Shown piece after piece: positions 59,471-64,000 of a stretch of DNA of 64,000 nucleotides. The stretch lies in NCBI RefSeq assembly GCF_009649635.1, contig NZ_WJII01000001.1, forward strand, positions 496,001 to 560,000. The letters run 5' to 3'. The number at the start of each line of letters is the position of its first letter. Position 1 is the first letter of the stretch. The notes under the pieces are model-generated. The model saw nothing but the letters and a program-made list of their open reading frames with translations, was not told the DNA's origin and did not search any database. The translations under genes and the position numbers were made by a program. Source of the stretch: Microbacterium sp. SYP-A9085 (GTDB lineage: Bacteria; Actinomycetota; Actinomycetes; Actinomycetales; Microbacteriaceae).

Positions 59471-61324
59471 TCAGGCGGTGGGGTCGACCTGGCGGCCGGC
59501 GAGCTCCTCGATGAGGTCGTCACCGGGACGCACCTCGTCGAACGGCGCGTCGATCTCGGCCCGCTCCAGCAGCTCGACCATGCGGCGGCGTCGGGCGCGC
59601 GGGATCAGCGTCACGACCGTGCCCTCCCGGCCGGCGCGGCCGGTGCGGCCCGCACGGTGCAGATACGTCTTGTACTCGCTGGGGGCATCGGCCTGGATGA
59701 CGAGCCCGATGTCGTCGATGTGGATGCCGCGGGCGGCGACATCCGTCGCCACCAGCACGTCGGCCTTGCCGTCGGTCAGGCGCTGCAGGTTGCGCTGGCG
59801 TTTGGCCTGGTTCAGGTCGCCGTGCAGTGCGACCGCGCGGATGCCGGCTTCGTCGAATTGCTCGGCGAGCATCTCCGCGTAGGCGCGGGTGCGCGAGAAG
59901 ACGAGGGTCTTGCCGGCGCGGTCGACGAGCGAGGTGAGGATCTCCGCCTTGTCCCGATGGTCGATCACGAGCACCCGGTGCGCAATGGTGCCGGAGTCCT
60001 GGTCCTCGCCGGCGACCTCGTACACCTCCGGCTCGACGAGGAACTCGTCGACCAGCGCGGCGACCTCACGGTCGAGGGTCGCGGAGAACATCAGCTTCTG
60101 CGCGCCCGCGGCCACGAGCCGCAGGATTCGCTGGATGGGCTCGAGGAACCCCAGCTCGGACATGTGGTCGGCCTCGTCGAGCACCGCGATGGCGACCTCG
60201 GACAGGTCCAGCTTGCGCTGCTCGACGAGATCCTCGATGCGGCCGGGCGTGCCGATGATGATGTCGACGCCCTTCTTCAGCGCGCCGACCTGCCGAGCCT
60301 GTGGCACACCGCCGTAGATCTGCGTCGTGAAAAGGCCCACGCTGCGGGCGATCGGCTGCACGGTGCGGTCGATCTGCAGCGCCAGCTCACGGGTGGGCGC
60401 CAGGATCAGCGCCTTCGGCGCCCGACCGAACTCGCGCTTGCGGCCGGCCTGCGCCCGCAGGACGGACTCCACCAGGGGCGCGCCGAACGCAATGGTCTTG
60501 CCCGAGCCGGTGCGCCCGCGAGCGAGCACGTCGCGGCCGGCGAGGATCGGCGCGATGGTGGCCGCCTGGATGGGGAAGGGATGCTCCGCCCCCAGCTCCG
60601 CGAGCACGCGCACGATGTTCTGCCCGATGCCGAGATCCTCGAACGACGCGGTCGCCCCCGCGTCCGCCTGCACGGCCTGCGCCTGCAGCCGTTCGTGCAC
60701 GACGTCGACGTGCTCGGCGTGCGCAGCGTCATGGGCGCGCTGATGCGGCTCGGACGAGTGGCGCACGTCGCGGCGGTCGTGACGCTCGTCACGGTACGGC
60801 CGACGCTCGTCGCGCCGGTCGTGACGGAAAGATCGCTCGCTGCGCGCGTCGTCGCGGAACGACGACCGCTGCGCCGGGCGCGCCGGACGATCCGGACGCG
60901 CTGCACGATCCGTGCGCGGTGCACGGTCCAGGCGCGCGGGGCGATCCGTCCGGGGTGCTCGCTCGTCGCGCGGACGACGCTGATCGGTGCGGTGGCCGTG
61001 ATCCTCGCGCACCGGCCGCTCGTCGAAGCGGCGCCGCCCGCGATCCTCGCCATCGCGGCCCGCCGGGCGCGCGGCGCCGGGCCGGCGATCGGAGGAGCGG
61101 ATGGCGCGTGCCTCGTCGCGGCCGGCGCGCTCCTGCGCGCTCCACCGGGATTTGCGTGCGGGCGCCTCCGTCTCGTCCGGCCGGTACCCGCGGTGGTGCG
61201 GGCTGCGGCTGCCGGGCTTGCCGGCCGAGGAGTCGCCGGGCCGGCGCTTGGTCTTGGCGGCGTACCGCGGGTCGAAGTTGCGGGCGGGGCGTCCGCCGGC
61301 GGGCTTCTTGCTCTTGGGGCTCAC
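59471..61324 (-). CDS. DEAD-box RNA helicase with long Arg/Asp-rich N-terminus
   Basis: 617 residues. Residues about 1-225 are low-complexity, dominated by Arg, Asp, Pro and Ala with repeated 'PRTDR/RPARLDR/HDRRDERR' units. The helicase core follows: Q-motif 'FEDLGIGQNIVRVLAELGAEHPFPIQAATI', Walker A 'GRTGSGKT', 'APTRELALQI', 'GTPGRIEDL', 'VLDEADHM', 'MFSATLD', 'ATDVAARGIHID' and 'HRAGRTGRAGREG'. GTG 61324 has SD AAGGA. The charged region is on the N- rather than the usual C-terminal side and probably binds RNA non-specifically. Likely a cold or ribosome-assembly helicase. Confidence 0.9.
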   Translation of the reverse strand: MSPKSKKPAGGRPARNFDPRYAAKTKRRPGDSSAGKPGSRSPHHRGYRPDETEAPARKSRWSAQERAGRDEARAIRSSDRRPGAARPAGRDGEDRGRRRFDERPVREDHGHRTDQRRPRDERAPRTDRPARLDRAPRTDRAARPDRPARPAQRSSFRDDARSERSFRHDRRDERRPYRDERHDRRDVRHSSEPHQRAHDAAHAEHVDVVHERLQAQAVQADAGATASFEDLGIGQNIVRVLAELGAEHPFPIQAATIAPILAGRDVLARGRTGSGKTIAFGAPLVESVLRAQAGRKREFGRAPKALILAPTRELALQIDRTVQPIARSVGLFTTQIYGGVPQARQVGALKKGVDIIIGTPGRIEDLVEQRKLDLSEVAIAVLDEADHMSELGFLEPIQRILRLVAAGAQKLMFSATLDREVAALVDEFLVEPEVYEVAGEDQDSGTIAHRVLVIDHRDKAEILTSLVDRAGKTLVFSRTRAYAEMLAEQFDEAGIRAVALHGDLNQAKRQRNLQRLTDGKADVLVATDVAARGIHIDDIGLVIQADAPSEYKTYLHRAGRTGRAGREGTVVTLIPRARRRRMVELLERAEIDAPFDEVRPGDDLIEELAGRQVDPTA

Positions 61325-61731
61325 GGGTGTCCTTCTGGGCTCTCTCGCACGAGAACAGCGCCCGAGGCGCAGCTCGGGCATCCCGGAGCAGCGTCGGCCG
61401 GGGCCATTCATGTGATGGTCATGTGCGTCGATCGACGCTCACCATCGGCCCCTGGGACTCACAAACCCTTCGCCGCGCGTCGCGGCGGTGTCCTGAGCCG
61501 ACCGAGCAAGCCTACCCGGTGGCCGCTGGGAACTCGCCCGGCCGCCATAGCATGCCCGCAGGGGAATCAACAGATACTCCCGTTTCCCTGCAAAAGCGGA
61601 ATACTATCGTCTCGACGGCTTGCCGTCACCCTGGGGCCGGGATTCCACATCCGGCGTCACGCACGTATCCGGGAAGGCTGGGGAGCCGGGGGGCCCGGTT
61701 CCTGTGGGACGCCCCGAACACTGGGGACCCG
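61325..61731. promoter_or_regulatory. 407-bp divergent intergenic region with palindromes
   Basis: No gene is evident. It contains a perfect 14-bp palindrome GCGTCGATCGACGC (61425-61438) enclosed by GATGGT/ACCATC (61414-61419, 61441-61446). This would fold about 90-120 nt upstream of the DEAD-box start, possibly in its mRNA leader. A lower-GC stretch near 61570-61610 ('GGAATACTATCG') may hold the rightward promoter. Confidence 0.45.
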
Positions 61732-63183
61732 ATGGCCCAGATAGCACTTCCCCCGCCGGCATCCGTGTCCGCGGTCTCCCGCATGCCGTTGCTCGACCTG
61801 CGGGCGGCGTTCACCGGACCCACCCTGTCCGGGCTCGCCATCGCGTTCCTCTCGGTCGGCACGCTCCTCTCGATAGTGACCACCCCCGACCACACCTGGT
61901 GGCGCGTCGCGTTCAGTGAGCTCGGTACGTTCGACGACTTCTCCGGTCGCGCGTTCAACGCGACGATGCTCACGGCGGGCCTTCTCATCGTGCTGCTGGC
62001 GGGCCGGGTCGGCCGCGACCTCGACGCGCTGCAGCAGCTGCGCGGGATCAAGCGGTCGAAGTGGTTCGGGGGTCTCGTCGCCTCGGCGGGCATGCACCTG
62101 GCGGCGGTCGGCGCCATCCCGGTGAACGTCAACGGGTTCTGGCACGACCGCGCCGCGTCCGGCATCATGCTGTCGTTCCTCGGGATGCTGATCGTGGTGA
62201 CGATCCGCCGCCGTCACCACACCGCCGGGATCCTGCGCGCCACCGCGGCCGTCGGCAGTGTGCTCGGGACGACGATCGTCGTGTTCCTGTTCGGCGTGAT
62301 CTCGCTGGCCGCGCTCGAGCTGATCGGCTTCGTGCTCATCTTCGGCTGGATGAGCGTGTACTCCGCACAGCTGCACCGCACGCTGTGGCTCGCGCGCCAC
62401 CGCGCCGCCGCTCAATCGCGTCGGGACCGCCGCCGCGAGCGGCCCTCGTCGGCGCGGGACTGCTGCACCGGCGCCGCCTGGGGCAGCCCGGACAGGAACG
62501 GCTCCGCGTTCGGCGCGCTCTTGCCGCGCGGTCGCTCCACGGTGCGCACCTGCACCGCGGGCCGGTCCGTCACCGTGGCCCGGTCGACGATCACGACCGC
62601 GCCGGCGTCGTTCGCGGTGACGGCGTCCTCGTCGACGGCGACGGCAGCGACATCCCGCTCGGCGGCCTCCCGGGGCGCCCCGGTCTCGTCGTCCCGGCCC
62701 GCCGACCGCGCCGCACGGCGGGCGGCGCGACGCTCCTTGGCCCCTTCGACGAGGTTGTACAGCGTCGGCAGCACCAGCAGCGTCAGCACGGTCGAGGATA
62801 CGAGGCCGCCGATCACCACGATCGCCAGCGGCTGCGAAATGAAGCCGCCGTGGCCGCTGATGCCCAGCGCCATCGGCGTGAGCGCGAAGATCGTCGCCAG
62901 CGCCGTCATCAGGATCGGGCGCAGCCGCCGAGAACCGCCCGCCATGACGGCGTCGTGCGCGGACAGCCCCTTCTCGCGGTACTGGTTGACGAGGTCCACG
63001 AGCACTATCGCGTTCGTCACGACGATGCCGATCAGCATCAGCACGCCGATCAGCGAGGCGACCCCGAGCGGCACCCCGGTCGCCAGCTGGAGCAGGATGG
63101 CACCGGTCGCCGCGAACGGCACCGACACCAGCAGCAGCAGCGGCTGCCGCAGCGAACGGAACGTCGCCACCATCACGATGTAG
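61732..63183 (+). CDS. DUF998-like membrane protein; frame continues antisense into the RND gene
   Basis: The first about 225 residues form a DUF998-like integral membrane protein with six hydrophobic helices: 'LSGLAIAFLSVGTLLSIVTTPDHTWWR', 'FSELGTFDDFSGRAFNATMLTAGLLIVLLAG', 'GMHLAAVGAIPVN' and 'ALELIGFVLIFGWMSVYS'. After 'LHRTLWLARHR' there is no stop; the frame runs a further about 255 low-complexity Ser/Arg/Thr residues wholly antisense to the RND exporter and ends at 63183. The real protein probably ends functionally near 62430; whether the tail is made is unknown. Start ATG 61732 is the first Met before the homologous part; its SD is poor. Confidence 0.6.
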   Translation: MAQIALPPPASVSAVSRMPLLDLRAAFTGPTLSGLAIAFLSVGTLLSIVTTPDHTWWRVAFSELGTFDDFSGRAFNATMLTAGLLIVLLAGRVGRDLDALQQLRGIKRSKWFGGLVASAGMHLAAVGAIPVNVNGFWHDRAASGIMLSFLGMLIVVTIRRRHHTAGILRATAAVGSVLGTTIVVFLFGVISLAALELIGFVLIFGWMSVYSAQLHRTLWLARHRAAAQSRRDRRRERPSSARDCCTGAAWGSPDRNGSAFGALLPRGRSTVRTCTAGRSVTVARSTITTAPASFAVTASSSTATAATSRSAASRGAPVSSSRPADRAARRAARRSLAPSTRLYSVGSTSSVSTVEDTRPPITTIASGCEMKPPWPLMPSAIGVSAKIVASAVIRIGRSRREPPAMTASCADSPFSRYWLTRSTSTIAFVTTMPISISTPISEATPSGTPVASWSRMAPVAANGTDTSSSSGCRSERNVATITM

Positions 63184-64000
63184 ACGATGAGGATCGCCGC
63201 GAGCATCGCGAGCCCGAGCTGCGAGAACGCGGTGCCCTGCTGGGAGAGCACGCCCCCGATCGAGGCGGTCGCCGATTCCGGCAGATCAGCGCCGGCCAAC
63301 GCGTCGCCGATCGTCGCGGAGGCCGCGGTGAGGTTGTCGGTGGACGGCGTCACCGTCACCGTCGCCGTGCGCACGCCGCGCTGGGTGGAGATCGAGGTCG
63401 GCCCGTTCGCCTGCGTCACGGCAGCGACGCTGTCCAGCCGCACCGGGCCCGCGGCGGTGGGGATCGTCAGCGCCTTGAGCGCGTCGATCGAGCCGGGGAC
63501 CTCGGATGCCGCGAGGTACACGGTCACGCCGGTGCCGTCGATCTCGACGGTGCCGATCGACTGGGGGCGCATCGTGTGCGAGACGATGCCGCCGACGGCG
63601 ACCTCGCTGAGGCCGAGCTCGGCGGCCTTCGCCCGGTCCACGGTCACGGCGATGTACGGCAGCGACGCCGCCAGGTTCGTCGTCACCTGCCCGATGCCGG
63701 CCTTGCCCTGGGCGGCGGCGACGACCGCGTCGGTCGCGGTCTGCAGCGTCGCGCCATCGGGGGCGGTCACGTCGATCTCGACGTCACTGGATCCGAAGCC
63801 GCCGCCGCTGGAGGCGACCGTCAGCGTGCCGACGTCGTCAAGGTCCGCGACGGCGGTCTGCACATCGGTGCGCACCTTCTCCTGGTCGGCGTCGGGGTCT
63901 GTCGTGATCGAGTAGGTCACGCCGTTGCCGCCGCCGGAGAAAGCGTCGCGCAGGGCCGAGCCGCTGGACCCTATCGACACCTGCACGGTCCGGATGCCGC
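62412..64000 (-). CDS. RND/MMPL-type efflux permease, C-terminal part
   Basis: The frame is open across the window edge; 529 codons are visible. First comes an extracytoplasmic porter portion with AcrB-type subdomain features ('VEIDVTAPDG', 'VGGIVSHTMRPQSIGTVEIDGTGVTVYL'). From about 265 residues in, helices with 'ATFRSLRQPLLLLVSVPFAATGAILLQLATG' and 'LIGVLMLIGIVVTNAIVLVDLVNQYREKG' lead to 'RRLRPILMTALATIFALTPMALG', the classic HAE/AcrB-type TM8-TM12 block, then an about 115-residue hydrophilic tail. Proton-driven exporter, substrate unknown. In a Gram-positive it would act without an outer-membrane channel. Confidence 0.88.
   Translation of the reverse strand, partial: GIRTVQVSIGSSGSALRDAFSGGGNGVTYSITTDPDADQEKVRTDVQTAVADLDDVGTLTVASSGGGFGSSDVEIDVTAPDGATLQTATDAVVAAAQGKAGIGQVTTNLAASLPYIAVTVDRAKAAELGLSEVAVGGIVSHTMRPQSIGTVEIDGTGVTVYLAASEVPGSIDALKALTIPTAAGPVRLDSVAAVTQANGPTSISTQRGVRTATVTVTPSTDNLTAASATIGDALAGADLPESATASIGGVLSQQGTAFSQLGLAMLAAILIVYIVMVATFRSLRQPLLLLVSVPFAATGAILLQLATGVPLGVASLIGVLMLIGIVVTNAIVLVDLVNQYREKGLSAHDAVMAGGSRRLRPILMTALATIFALTPMALGISGHGGFISQPLAIVVIGGLVSSTVLTLLVLPTLYNLVEGAKERRAARRAARSAGRDDETGAPREAAERDVAAVAVDEDAVTANDAGAVVIVDRATVTDRPAVQVRTVERPRGKSAPNAEPFLSGLPQAAPVQQSRADEGRSRRRSRRD

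Noticed and set aside
1..64000. tRNA, rRNA, transposase or prophage genes
   Set aside because: I looked for tRNA-like cloverleaf arms in the gaps and for transposase or phage motifs in the translations and found none.

Overview
The window is high-GC DNA with dense, almost gap-free coding on both strands, frequent GTG starts, many 4-nt ATGA/GTGA overlaps and several TANNNT boxes placed 6-7 nt before a start codon (leaderless-type promoters). Gene content (mycoredoxin, VanY-type peptidase, YkoEDC-like ECF transporter, DUF4082 surface protein, acyl-CoA oxidase) fits an actinobacterium of the family Microbacteriaceae, most like Microbacterium. This is inferred from gene content and style; no rRNA or marker gene is present.

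Bases 1-23.9 kb are a surface-polysaccharide locus. A Wzy/ligase-like membrane protein and a Wzz-like protein are transcribed leftwards from about 1.4 kb, and a second Wzz-like gene points rightwards. An eleven-gene leftward operon (20480 down to 2283) begins with a very large secreted DUF4082/Ig protein. It continues with a Gfo/Idh dehydrogenase, an SDR epimerase, two DegT aminotransferases separated by a NeuD/PglD-like acetyltransferase, a Wzx flippase, a fused tandem glycosyltransferase, a second glycosyltransferase, a FemAB/GNAT-like transferase and an asparagine-synthetase-like ligase. A WlbB-like acetyltransferase, a GT2-GtrA protein and a nucleotide-sugar 6-dehydrogenase follow on the right. 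Together they look able to make one or more acetamido (possibly uronic) sugars, assemble a repeat unit, flip it, polymerise it and modify it. The priming transferase is not in view.

Bases 24-32.6 kb are catabolic: a tryptophan-to-anthranilate kynurenine operon in which a metal amidohydrolase sits where kynurenine formamidase would be expected, then an MFS transporter, an aldehyde dehydrogenase and a GMC oxidoreductase. Bases 32.6-45 kb carry a prolyl aminopeptidase, a YpfJ-type zinc peptidase, a degenerate resolvase-like protein, a two-ATPase/two-permease FtsX-type ABC system, 3-methyladenine glycosylase I and an acyl-CoA oxidase. Bases 45-52 kb hold formate-tetrahydrofolate ligase and two helicases (RecQ and a Ski2-like DExH protein). 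Bases 52-55.4 kb encode an ECF transporter (S component, fused double ATPase, T component). The rest holds an LCAD-type acyl-CoA dehydrogenase, a VanY-like carboxypeptidase, a radical SAM protein, a DEAD-box RNA helicase with a long Arg/Asp-rich N-terminus, a DUF998-like membrane protein and the C-terminal half of an RND exporter.

The least explained signals are repeats: a GC-rich element whose words recur in an intergenic region (27.54 kb) and in frame inside two unrelated proteins (50.3 and 53.75 kb), plus three different palindromic intergenic elements (24.3, 55.5 and 59.4 kb). No tRNA, rRNA, CRISPR array, insertion sequence or prophage was found.
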